Source: Athripsodes cinereus
Lineage: Eukaryota > Arthropoda > Insecta > Trichoptera > Leptoceridae
Assembly: GCA_947579605.1 (NCBI GenBank)
Contig: OX388321.1
Location: 21,257,614-21,321,613 of the forward strand
Direction of reading: 5' to 3'
Length of the DNA: 64,000 nucleotides
Position 1 is the first letter of the stretch. Every line of letters starts with the position of its first letter. Position numbers and translations under genes: made by a program. Below are positions 22,857-32,118 of the stretch, one piece after another. A model generated the notes under the pieces. The model had not been told where the DNA came from. It ran no database searches and saw nothing but the letters and a program-made list of their open reading frames with translations.

Positions 22857-23106
22857 TGTATTATTATTATCTTTAAAAATGTCACCGTGTACTGAGACCA
22901 CAACAACTTTTGGCCAAGGCGATCTCAGAAGGATAAAAACAAAACAAGAAGCAAAAAAAAGCAAGATAGTGAAAAAAAAAATCACACAAAGTCTCACAAA
23001 AGAGACATCATCAAAAAGAAACAACAGAATAAAAGGAGTCTCTATTCTGGCGATATTTATGTTATGTTGAAAAAAACCAACATGAAAATTCAAATCATTA
23101 AATAAT
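22857..23106 (-). repeat. Family D repeat, copy 1
   Basis: Shares with 57010-57262 the blocks CACTGAGACCA/TACTGAGACCA, CTTTTGGCCAA, GATCTCAG, GACATCATCAAAAAG, CAACAGAAT-AAAGGAG, TCTCTAT-CTGGCGATA and CATTCAAATCATTAAA. A TTATTATTATC run precedes it, so on the minus strand it ends in a TAA-type tail, which sets the orientation. The open frames here on both strands are repeat translations. Confidence 0.6.
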
Positions 23107-23654
23107 TTTAAAGCCTTGCCGACAGGAGAGTATGTTAATCTTTGATATATGTATCAAAGTGAGTAGGTACTATCATTTACTAGAAAGGTAGAGGGTGAAA
23201 TATTTTCAATTCAGCGATGAGGCTTACCGATTAATATGAAATTATAGTATGATTCAAACATTGATGTGAAAATTGTTTTCAAATAGAGTATAGATTAATG
23301 TATATTTTTGAGTAACAACAAAAAAGTTACAGTTATATAAAGGGCAAAGAAGTACAATATCAACAGGGGCAAATTGTTTGAGACAACATAGTAGTGTTGA
23401 TATGGGATTCATGTTATATAACAGAGGGATTATGTTAATAAATAAGGGCAGATTAGTGTTACATCCATATTGTAAAGTATTTTATTTAGTTTGAAACAGT
23501 TTAATTCCCATAAAATTTTAGTTATGGAAACAAAAATAAAACTTTTATGGGGATTTGTGTAACAAAATATTATGTTGACGGTGAAAGAAGAAGGGGACAA
23601 GTTTGAGATATTTAATATTGAAAATTAAATTATTATATCTTAGATGAAAGATAA
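23107..23654. other. No gene recognised; scrap of family A
   Basis: AT-rich. TTTTCAATTCAGCGATGAGG at about 23203-23222 is a fragment of SINE-like family A, plus strand. Confidence 0.4.
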
Positions 23655-23775
23655 ACTTACTGAAAATTGCACGGGTATATAATGAGGCACCCTTCGAGCA
23701 TTGTAAAAAGAGTTCTGGATATTGAGGAACAAGTCAGAAGACCAGGCAGACCCTTGAGAACCTATGTAGTTCTCC
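23655..23775 (+). pseudogene. LINE ORF fragment
   Basis: The frame starting near 23667 gives HGYIMRHPSSIVKRVLDIEE followed by RRPGRPLRTYV. This is the GH-MR...GRPR tail seen after the RT domain of many LINEs. About 35 codons remain, immediately before a LINE A copy in the opposite direction. Confidence 0.55.
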
Positions 23776-23800
23776 ACAGTAAAACTAGTAGACTTACCTA

Positions 23801-24318
23801 CTTACTATACTATACTATACCCTCACGCCGTGTTCCAGGTGGGGTAGGCAGAGAGAACGGAACGCCACGTCGCTCTATCCTTACATACTTCTTTCGCTTC
23901 CTCTACATTCATCCAGTTTCTCATACATGTACGCCGATTCCTCTTACTTAACACGCGACCGTCCTTGAGAATTTGATCCACGTGGTCAAGCCACGTGGTT
24001 CTCGGACGCCCGCGCTTCCTCACACCCTCTCTTTCAGCTAAATACACCCTCTTCGTCAATCTTACACCATCCATTCGCTCCACATGACCAAACCATCTCA
24101 ATTTATTTACACGCATTCTATCAACAACACTCCTCTTGCATCCACTCATTCTTCTAATATCCTCATTTCTTACTCTATCACGCAATGTTTTACCTACCAT
24201 TCTTCTCAGTGATCGCATCTCCACTGCATTTATTCCACTCTCGTCCTTCTTCAGCCATGTCCAAGTCTCGCTTGCATACATCAGTGTCGGTACGAGGATG
24301 GCGTTGATGGCGGATACC
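23801..24318 (-). pseudogene. LINE A 3' fragment with intact C-terminal ORF, minus strand
   Basis: Minus-strand frame 24281-23823 (152 codons) reads MYASETWTWLKKDESGINAV, RSLRRMVGKTLRDRVRN, LRWFGHVERMDGVRLTKRVY, GRPRTTWLDHVDQILKDGR and ends YPTWNTA. It aligns block for block with the LINE at 4810-6279. The coding sense continues upstream to about 24316 (ILVPTLMYASET). The 3' end is CTGCCTACCCC...CGTGAGGGTA followed by a TATAG-repeat tail (23801-23820). 5'-truncated, without RT motifs. Confidence 0.8.
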
Positions 24319-24319
24319 T

Positions 24320-24430
24320 ACTTACTACGTGTGATAAACATATATATAATCTGTCCTCTCATTTCCAATAAAAATGATCATTCAGGATAGAACATCTACC
24401 TCATCGCTGAATTAAAAATATACATGAGTT
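24320..24430 (-). repeat. SINE-like family A fragment, minus strand
   Basis: GTGATAAACATATATATAAT, CTGTCCTCTCATTTCCAAT, CATTCAGGATAGAACATCTA and CCTCATCGCTGAATT match the middle of family A in reverse. Confidence 0.5.
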
Positions 24431-24647
24431 ATCTTAAAATTGATATTTAATGACTCCTGCACATAACAGAAATAAATGAGAGTCCTTGTTGTCGCGGACT
24501 TTACAGCATTTTAAACTAAATTTTAAATACATATTTGCTAGAAAATTTATTCAAAAACTAACGATCTTGCACTAAGCAATAGCCTGTATCGTCGTAACGA
24601 TGAAGTCGTTTGGTAATACGATTTGAACCACGAAACTTGGCACTATA

Positions 24648-25110
24648 TGAGATGGTAGGCCCCACTGTTGTCAAATGTGAGATTTATAGAAAAAGTAATA
24701 TTCACGAAATTGTTGCCATGTGTAGAATTATTTTTTGGTCACCAGGTTTAATTATTTTTGGGCACCAAGTTTTTCATTTTTTGGCAATCCAAGATTTTAT
24801 TTTTGCTTATTTAATTTTTGCCGGCAAAAATAAAATAAGCAAAAATAAAATAAAACCGGCAAAAATAAAATCTAATTCGTTAAGTTTATATTCGAGATAG
24901 ATTTTATTTTTGCATAAAATCTACTTTGAATACAACTTTCCATAAGTTTATATTTGAATTAGATTTTATTTTTGCCGGTTTTATTTTATTTTTGCAAATA
25001 AATAAATTAAAAAATATTTCGCCAAAAAATCCAAATATTATTGTAGTAATAATTTTCCTCCAAAGAAAACTATATTTGACAGATATCTGACATCGGGGCC
25101 TACCATCTCA
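24648..25110. mobile_element. MITE with palindromic ATTTTATTTTTGCCGG core
   Basis: Inverted ends TGAGATGGTAGGCCCC (24648-24663 and 25095-25110) continue inward with related TGTCAAAT words. The interior is built of ATTTTATTTTTGC and GCAAAAATAAAAT words in both directions, centred on TTTTTGCCGGCAAAAA near 24815-24832, so much of the element can fold on itself. No clear target duplication was seen. Confidence 0.65.
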
Positions 25111-26007
25111 ATGAGTTCCCGAAACTTTTATTTGTAAATTGTCTTGTTTCATTCAGCATTGGAAAACTCAATTTTTATTTTTAAATTTCTCTGTACACTG
25201 AGAAAAATACTAACGAAATTTCACAACGAATCATTGGTACGTACTATCAATTTAGGACCAGAGTTCGTACAAACGATTCATTAGTACAGATCTATTGACT
25301 TCGCAACCAATTCATTGGTACATTTACCAACAACTTCTTCACAGTGACGTCATCAACTTGAAGTTGGTTACAGAACGAATCGTTGGTATGAATCAATTGA
25401 TTTACTTGTCATACTTACGTAGGTACCTATACATGACCTTACTTTAGCTGTCAAAAGTCCAATAATATTATTCGCGTTTAGTTGTAAAATGTGATCTATT
25501 TCTCTAATAACACTATAATTATTATTTGAAAAAATCTAACAAAAATAATAATATTATTAGAATAATTATTCACACTTTACAAATAAACATTGTGATTAAT
25601 AGTTATAAGTAGAAAAAGTAGGTAGGAAATTAAAATAAAAAAATTCTTTTAAGTAGTTACTTGCGTAAAATAATAATTTATTAAAAATAACAAAGGAAAA
25701 AAAAATAAAAATAAAGACAGTTAATAAAGACACACATTAAAACATACATAAAAATATACACCATATTATAGGAAACCAAATAAAACAGCCATTTACTTGT
25801 AGTGCAGTACATTTTTTCGGAATATTCCTGTTCCAACATAATACGCATTAATAACAATAATAATATTGTGCTGTCTCACTCCATATCGTTTAGATGATAG
25901 TGGTATCTTTGTCTCAGCTCTGTTACATCTTGTTCATTCAATATCAATGTCGATTTTATTTTCTGTGGGAAAACATAAGGAATATATTAATTTTAGGTCA
26001 ATGCATC

Positions 26008-26443
26008 TGTTCAGTTTTCAAATCAGGGGTTTAAATTTCACGCCAATGCAAAATAGTTAGGATGTTTGCCGCCGTGTGGCGCTAACAACTTGATTCCACC
26101 AATTACAGCATTACCTTATATTTATAGTTCAGTGTGACAGGTTTGAGAATATAGCGACATAAGTGGCGAAAATTGGCTAGTTTGTAGAACAAAATAATAT
26201 TATAATATGGCGAAGTTTTGTCAGCTTATTAAGGTTTTCGTTTTTGTAGTGTAGGAAACATTATCTTTGTTTGTTGCTAATATAAGCAGTTGTCTTTTAC
26301 ATTTCTTCCTCTTTTACAATCGTATTTCAAATCAACTCTACTTGCAATCAACTATCCTGCATTGTACATATTATAACCTGTGTGACAAATAAATAATTGA
26401 AGACCTAAATAGTTTTACTGGAAGGAACCAACCAACCCCACCA
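26008..26443 (+). repeat. BEL/Pao 5' LTR
   Basis: Begins TGTTCAGTTTTCAAATC and ends CCAACCCCACCA. Length 436 bp, the same as the 3' copy. It contains the promoter and polyadenylation region by analogy. I did not identify a TATA box with certainty. Confidence 0.9.
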
Positions 26444-26448
26444 AGTTA

Positions 26449-26468
26449 TGGACCTCGAACCGGATTCG
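26449..26468 (+). other. Possible primer-binding site of the BEL/Pao element
   Basis: TGGACCTCGAACCGGATTCG lies 5 bases after the LTR. It begins with TGG, the complement of a tRNA CCA end. Its complement contains GAATCCGGTTCGAGG, which partly resembles the 3' end of tRNA-Tyr, but not exactly. tRNA identity left open. Confidence 0.4.
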
Positions 26469-26806
26469 TAGAAGGAAGAACATACCAGTTTGAACAGGAA
26501 TTCCAGACATCGTAAAGGAAAGACGGACAGGTTTAAATTTCCAATCATCCTTATTATCCATTTCAAAGTGTTATTATTTCAATTAATATCATAATCCTTC
26601 CATTGTGGTTTGCTAGTAATTTCATACAGTTGATTTTGCGGCATTTAAGTGAGGTTAAGGGTAGTTATAAAATCAAGTCGAATAATTATTATTGTTACAT
26701 GTAAAAAACACGTTTTTCTGTTCTTGTTTGATTCATGTGCTTTGTTTGGTTTGGTTAAAGGGTGCTGCATTGGGATTAAATATAACAATATTTATCAATA
26801 ATCGAG

Positions 26807-27928
26807 ATGCCGAACGAGAAAGTGAAGATGCTTATTTCTAAAAGAGGTGCTCTCAAAGGACAATTGACACGTTTTCAAGACTACCTCAATAGCAAATCAA
26901 TCGATATGTGCGAACTAGAAGTGAGAATATCTAGAATAGAAGCTATTTTAGACAAGTTTGAGACAATCCAGCAGGAAATAGAAGAATATAGTGAAATTGA
27001 GGCTGAATATAGGGAACAATTCGAAGTTTTATTCTACGAAACAGTGGGAAAAGCGAGATCGATTATGAAACAAATTCCTACAGTTGTTTCAGAAGTTAAA
27101 TTGAGGGCTTTAGAGGTACCGAATTTCTGTGGGGATTACAAAAACTGGCTTCACTTCAGAGACACCTTCAGTTCATTGGTGGATAGCAATCCATCATTAA
27201 ATAATCTTCAAAAGTTCCATTATCTTCTCTCAAGTCTTAAGGGAGAAGCATTGCAATTAATTTCTTCACTGGAAGTTTCAGGAGAGAATTACAGTGTAGC
27301 ATGGGAAATTCTTAATTCAAGGTATCATAATGTACGTATAATTTCAGATAAGCACCTTCACAGTCTTCTCAACATGGCAGTACTAAGGGATGAAAGTCAC
27401 ACAGGGTTAAGGAAATTAGTAGATGAAGTACAGCTTCATCTGAGGGCTCTACAAAGCATGGGACTACCTACCAAGCAGTGGGATGCATTGGTAATTCATG
27501 TTATAACAAGCAAGCTTCCAGTAAGTAGCAAGCAACATTGGGAGACTTATTCGATCGCAGGAAAGTTACCCACATTAGGTGAGTTGATTTTATGTCTAAA
27601 TGAAAGAGCAAGGGTGTTAGAAACATGTCTAACACACCAGCGGAAACCAAGCCCTAGGATCACACTCCATGCTGGTTCTAGAAACAATGTTTCAAGTTTA
27701 TGTCCGCTGTGCAATGGGGAACACAGGCTGCACCAATGTGGTCAGTTTCATGCCCAGACTATGGAGCAGAGGTATGAGACAACAAAAAGGTTTAGACTCT
27801 GTTTTAATTGTCTAGGTACAAGGCACAATTCCTCAAAATGTAGTTCAAAAACACATGCAGAATGTGTAGGAAAAGACACCATACAATGTTACATAGATCA
27901 TCAAATGTTACAAGGCAACCTCAAGTAG
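26807..27928 (+). CDS. gag: BEL/Pao Gag
   Basis: A 373-codon frame. The N-terminal 90 residues are charged and helical (RISRIEAILDKFETIQQEIE), fit for a coiled coil. Residues about 103-175 (VPNFCGDYKNWLHFRDTFSS, LSSLKGEALQLI, AWEILNSRYHN) carry the DUF1759 signature of BEL/Pao Gag, the particle-forming part. Near 303-350 come zinc knuckle-like CPLC...HQC and CFNCLGTRHNSSKC. The second knuckle region is broken. After SSKTH this frame drifts off and stops at 27928, while the expected His-rich continuation (RKRHHTMLH) is in the pol frame one base back. Upstream of the ATG is a 360 bp leader. The product would package element RNA in cytoplasmic particles. Confidence 0.88.
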   Translation: MPNEKVKMLISKRGALKGQLTRFQDYLNSKSIDMCELEVRISRIEAILDKFETIQQEIEEYSEIEAEYREQFEVLFYETVGKARSIMKQIPTVVSEVKLRALEVPNFCGDYKNWLHFRDTFSSLVDSNPSLNNLQKFHYLLSSLKGEALQLISSLEVSGENYSVAWEILNSRYHNVRIISDKHLHSLLNMAVLRDESHTGLRKLVDEVQLHLRALQSMGLPTKQWDALVIHVITSKLPVSSKQHWETYSIAGKLPTLGELILCLNERARVLETCLTHQRKPSPRITLHAGSRNNVSSLCPLCNGEHRLHQCGQFHAQTMEQRYETTKRFRLCFNCLGTRHNSSKCSSKTHAECVGKDTIQCYIDHQMLQGNLK

Positions 27929-30216
27929 GTATTCAAGAAAATGTGACAACAATACTACATGAACAAGATACTACCATCACGACCCACATGTCACAAGGTG
28001 GTAGTCAAATATTGTTGTCTACAGTGATAGTAGGTATCACACATAATGGCGTGTCACACAAGGTGCGCGCACTTTTAGATTGTGGTGCTCAATCTAATTT
28101 TATGACGAAATCCTTATGTTCTAGGTTGGGTATTTCACAATACGATGCAGCGATTCCAGTAGCAGGAATCCATAACCAGGTTACGAAAATAAGCAAAGGA
28201 GCCGATGTGGAGATCCAATCTCTACACTCAAGTTACACACGCAAACTATCATGTTTGGTGTTACCGAAGATCACGCAGCCACTACCACAGCAAACTTTTG
28301 ACAAAAAATATGTGAAACTACCTCATGGACTAAGGTTGGCTGATCCCGATTTTCATAAGAGCGCTCCAGTGGACATGCTTCTAGGGGCACAAGTTTTTTG
28401 GGAAATTTTACAAGCAGAAAGACTTCAAATGGAACCTTCACAACCAGTGATACAGCAGACGTTGCTAGGTTGGATCATCGCTGGACAGGTATTTCAAGAC
28501 AGGCAAGTCAAAAATTCCAGGCAAGTCTTACGTTGTTATGTTTCATTAAATCAATTGCATAAAGACATAGAAAGGTTTTGGAAAATAGAGGAAATTCTTT
28601 CTATGCCAATTCAATCTCAAGAGGAGATTTTATGTGAAACGCATTTCGTTTCAACCCATCAAAGAAGTAATACAGGTCGGTTTGTGGCCAGACTACCATT
28701 CAAACCGAAGCATAAAGAGTTAGGTGACTCTTTACAAGTTGCAAGCAGGCGTATGTTAAGTATGGAAAAGCGCTTTGCCAATGATACAAATCTAAAAAAT
28801 CAATATGTTAATTTTATGAAAGAATATGAAACTTTAGGTCACATGTCACCATGTGAACCATCAGATCAACATGATATATGTTATCTCCCACATCATGCAG
28901 TATTCAAGGGGGATAAAATAAGAGTTGTCTTTGATGGATCAGCAAAAACAAGTTCAGGTGTTTCTTTAAATGATACACTCATGACAGGTCCTTTAATACA
29001 AAATGATTTATTTACCTTGCTAGTAAATTTCAGGAAACACTCATTCGTGATTACTGCCGACATAGAAAAGATGTACAGACAGGTGGAAATTCATTCCGAG
29101 GATAAAAGATTTCAGAGGATTGTATGGAGGGATTCAGATGACAAACAATTATCTCATTTTCAGTTAAATACAGTAACATATGGATTAACACCTTCTTCAT
29201 TTATCGCCACAAGATGTCTAAAACAATTAAGTATGGAGTTCAAAGATAAATATCCAAGACAATGTGAAGTTATAGCAGAGGATTTCTACATGGACGATCT
29301 GTTAACAGGAGGTGAAAACTTACAGGAATGTTCACAATTGAAACAGGAATTAACCACTATACTTCAATCAGGAGGTTTTCATCTTACAAAATGGAAATCA
29401 AATGTGTCAGGTATGTCCGATGATATATTATCTAGTAAAAAGTCATTATTTGTTGAAGACAAAGATACATCTAAAATCTTGGGACTTTATTGGGATAGCA
29501 GGGAAGATTGTCTTTCTTACAGGGTAGAAATTTTACATGATAATCAAGCGACTACCAAAAGAATGGTATTGTCAGATATTTCAAGGACTTTTGATCCTCT
29601 TGGTTTATTGGGTTCTATAGTAATTAGAGCAAAAATTCTTATGCAAGAATTATGGCAACAAAGAATAGCATGGGATGAACTTCTTCAAGAAAATCTATTA
29701 CAAAAATGGAATAATTACAAGGCTGATTTATTGACAATCAATGATTTTAAAATATGTAGAAATATCAAATGTGAAATTTCAATTCATATTCAATTAATAA
29801 GTTCTTCAGACGCCTCGCAGAAAGCTTATGGGTGTTCCATATATTTGAGATCTTATAGTAGATTTGGAAGATACGAATGTAATTTAATATGTGCAAAATA
29901 TAAAGTTGCACCTATTAAACAATTGTCATCAACTAGTATAGAATTGTGTGGTGCATTATTGTTAACAAGATTGATTATAGGAACATTTTCAAGAGTGCAA
30001 GATACAATCACAACATTATGGACACATTACAAGATACAGACAACTTTAGTGGTTGTCACTCAAAAGGAAGATTGGGAGACATTTATTTGGTATTCATCAT
30101 TTACTGAGTTACAAAGAGTCGCAGCATATTTGATACGCTTCTTACTCAACGCAAGCGGTAGAAAACCACGTCTTAAAGAAGAACAGAATGTAACTGGCAT
30201 GCACACAATATTCTAA
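27844..30216 (+). CDS. pol: BEL/Pao Pol, protease-RT-RNase H, C-terminally truncated
   Basis: The frame opens after a TAG at 27841-27843. The first ATG is 27862, giving 784 codons. It overlaps gag in the -1 frame. RKRHHTMLHRS near residues 3-13 is normally the end of the Gag zinc region. The A17 protease lies around residue 70 (VRALLDCGAQSNFM, Asp of DCGA). RT follows: DKIRVVFDGSAKTSSGVSLN, ADIEKMYRQVEIH (motif A), YGLTPSSF and YMDDLLTGG (motif C) near 478-486. RNase H begins at SSDASQKAYGCS and continues to ELCGALLLTRL. After about residue 740 the text is partly eroded and stops at 30216. The whole integrase core that should follow is absent. No other stop or shift was seen. Confidence 0.85.
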   Translation, partial: FKNTCRMCRKRHHTMLHRSSNVTRQPQVGIQENVTTILHEQDTTITTHMSQGGSQILLSTVIVGITHNGVSHKVRALLDCGAQSNFMTKSLCSRLGISQYDAAIPVAGIHNQVTKISKGADVEIQSLHSSYTRKLSCLVLPKITQPLPQQTFDKKYVKLPHGLRLADPDFHKSAPVDMLLGAQVFWEILQAERLQMEPSQPVIQQTLLGWIIAGQVFQDRQVKNSRQVLRCYVSLNQLHKDIERFWKIEEILSMPIQSQEEILCETHFVSTHQRSNTGRFVARLPFKPKHKELGDSLQVASRRMLSMEKRFANDTNLKNQYVNFMKEYETLGHMSPCEPSDQHDICYLPHHAVFKGDKIRVVFDGSAKTSSGVSLNDTLMTGPLIQNDLFTLLVNFRKHSFVITADIEKMYRQVEIHSEDKRFQRIVWRDSDDKQLSHFQLNTVTYGLTPSSFIATRCLKQLSMEFKDKYPRQCEVIAEDFYMDDLLTGGENLQECSQLKQELTTILQSGGFHLTKWKSNVSGMSDDILSSKKSLFVEDKDTSKILGLYWDSREDCLSYRVEILHDNQATTKRMVLSDISRTFDPLGLLGSIVIRAKILMQELWQQRIAWDELLQENLLQKWNNYKADLLTINDFKICRNIKCEISIHIQLISSSDASQKAYGCSIYLRSYSRFGRYECNLICAKYKVAPIKQLSSTSIELCGALLLTRLIIGTFSRVQDTITTLWTHYKIQTTLVVVTQKEDWETFIWYSSFTELQRVAAYLIRFLLNASGRKPRLKEEQNVTGMHTIF

Positions 30217-30600
30217 TCATGAATGCACAAGAGTTTGCAAACCTCAAGGAGTTATCGATTTGTACCTAATTATCAAGAATGTTTTTTAACCAATGTATTT
30301 ATGTTTCAGGTACAAATATTACAATATGATAAAATGATATGTGCGCAGGTATGTTGATTTGTTTTCATTGCAGGGGATAACATTTTTCACTTTCTAGGGA
30401 AGCATTTCGATTTATTTTCAATGTTCATTTTAGGACAATGTAAACTTATTGGTTTACTAGGACAATGTAGCAAGCTTTGCTGGATCAGGCAGTGAAATTC
30501 AAAAGCTTTCACTCATTTTCATTCAATTTAAATTCATGTTATGTTTTCTTGTATATTTGAAATACTCACTTAAAGGCACTGCATTATCGATTGTTAGACT
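30217..30600. other. Non-coding join replacing RNase H end and integrase core
   Basis: About 380 bp of AT-rich sequence with no integrase motifs stands where roughly 1.5-2 kb of pol would be expected. Its origin is unknown. It may be filler acquired at the deletion. Confidence 0.55.
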
Positions 30601-30604
30601 TTGT

Positions 30605-31083
30605 TAGTATGTACACCATTCTATTGCAAGTTCAACCTTGCGTCAACTCCACACTCCACTCTCCTCTGACCGAAGTGAACAAACGCCTTAACTCCTACTC
30701 ACTTCCTGATTGGAGAAAGCTTGTCTGCTCTTCCAGAACGTAGTGTTTTGGAAATTCCTAACAATAGACTTAATCATTATCAAAAACTAATGATGATTTT
30801 TCAATCTTTCTGGGTACGATGGAATGCTGAGTACTTTCACGAGCTGCAACGTCGGAGCAAATGGCATAAGGGGGCCGAGAGGCAGTTACAGCTAGGAGAC
30901 TTGGTGCTGATTAAAGAAGAAAATCTTCCACCTATGGTGTGGAAACTTGGACGAGTAACAGAGCTACATCCAGGGAGAGATGGGCTCGTCAGAGTTGTTT
31001 CAATCAAGACTACAAGAGGTATCTTCAAACGCAGTGTCGTCAATTTGGCTGTATTACCGATTGAAGAGAATTCTATGCAATAA
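30605..31083 (+). pseudogene. BEL/Pao Pol C-terminal remnant (integrase tail plus DUF5641)
   Basis: The readable frame extends upstream of 30721 through ALTPTHFLIGESLSALPE, a block that normally marks the end of the BEL/Pao integrase. HSPLTEVN, one base out of frame, precedes it. Downstream come YQKLMMIFQSFWVRWNAEYF, LQLGDLVLIKEENLPPMVWK, LGRVTELHPGRDGLVRVV and RSVVNLAVLPI, the DUF5641 chromodomain-like closing module. The stop is at 31081-31083. It has no start codon of its own and is cut off from the pol frame by the deletion. In intact elements this is one polyprotein with RT and integrase. Confidence 0.8.
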
Positions 31084-31149
31084 ATCGAGGAAAATTAATT
31101 TTACTTCAAGATGTTGAATCAATTTACAAAATTTCTAAGATGTCTCAGT

Positions 31150-31400
31150 AAATGTTATACTTTGTTCACTTATCATGTTCATCAAAGGGATGAAAATCTC
31201 AAGAAATGTTTTACTTTATTTACTTGTGTTTATCAGAGGAACAATAACTCAAGAAATGTTATACTTTTGTTTACTTATCATGTTCATCAAAGGGATGAAA
31301 ATCTCAAGAAATGTTTTACTTTATTTGCTTGTGTTTATCAGAGGAACAATATTTCAAGAAGTGTTATATTTTATTTACTCATCATGTTTTTCAAATATTT
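31150..31400. repeat. Tandem repeat in the BEL/Pao 3' region
   Basis: Two copies of a unit of about 106 bp plus part of a third. Key words TTATCATGTTCATCAAAGGG, ATGAAAATCTCAAGAAATG and TGTGTTTATCAGAGGAACAA each occur twice. Each unit is itself two related halves of about 53 bp (CATCAAAGGGATGAAAATCTC against TATCAGAGGAACAATAACTC). The open frames at 31111-31434 come from this repeat. Confidence 0.85.
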
Positions 31401-31671
31401 AAAAATATTTAAATCATCTGTTTGTTTTACATAGGTTTTATGTTTCTTTCTTTCTTTCTTGGCTGACAAAATTTTCATTCATGTAGTACAAGGGGTTTAG
31501 TTATCAGAAATGTTTTGTTTTTCATGTCATGTTTTTTCAATGTTATGTTACAGTCCACTATCTCAATTTTACGCATGACATTTACACAGGTACCAAGACA
31601 TTTATAGTAGATAATTAAATTTTCAAACTCATGTTATAAAAACGTTTATTTATTGGTAAAAACGCGTTTTT

Positions 31672-31680
31672 AGGGGGCGG
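31672..31680 (+). other. Polypurine tract of the BEL/Pao element
   Basis: AGGGGGCGG lies 2 bases before the 3' LTR, the place where plus-strand DNA synthesis is primed. Confidence 0.6.
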
Positions 31681-31682
31681 TA

Positions 31683-32118
31683 TGTTCAGTTTTCAAATCA
31701 GGGGTTTAAATTTCACGCCAATGCAAAATAGTTAGGATGTTTGCCGCCGTGTGGCGCTAACAACTTGATTCCACCAATTACAGCATTACCTTATATTTAT
31801 AGTTCAGTGTGACAGGTTTGAGAATATAGCGACATAAGTGGCGAAAATTGGCTAGTTTGTAGAACAAAATAATATTATAATATGGCGAAGTTTTGTCAGC
31901 TTATTAAGGTTTTCGTTTTTGTAGTGTAGGAAACATTATCTTTGTTTGTTGCTAATATAAGCAGTTGTCTTTTACATTTCTTCCTCTTTTACAATCGTAT
32001 TTCAAATCAACTCTACTTGCAATCAACTATCCTGCATTGTACATATTATAACCTGTGTGACAAATAAATAATTGAAGACCTAAATAGTTTTACTGGAAGG
32101 AACCAACCAACCCCACCA
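31683..32118 (+). repeat. BEL/Pao 3' LTR
   Basis: Starts TGTTCAG and ends CCACCA. It reads the same as the 5' LTR over the stretches compared (436 bp), followed by target duplication GCATC. Confidence 0.9.

Larger units (their letters stand above)
26008..32118 (+). mobile_element. BEL/Pao LTR retrotransposon, integrase-deleted
   Basis: Two 436 bp LTRs (26008-26443 and 31683-32118) that I read as identical enclose gag, a pol with protease, reverse transcriptase and part of RNase H, and a final DUF5641-type segment. The 5 bp target duplication GCATC is at 26003-26007 and 32119-32123. The integrase zinc and catalytic core regions are missing, and gag and pol are in different frames. Identical LTRs mean recent insertion. 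The missing integrase means the insertion used enzymes supplied by another copy. Confidence 0.92.

Noticed and set aside
31111..31434. 107-codon frame in the BEL/Pao 3' region
   Set aside because: Product of the tandem repeat at 31150-31400. No env-like features such as a signal peptide or fusion region.
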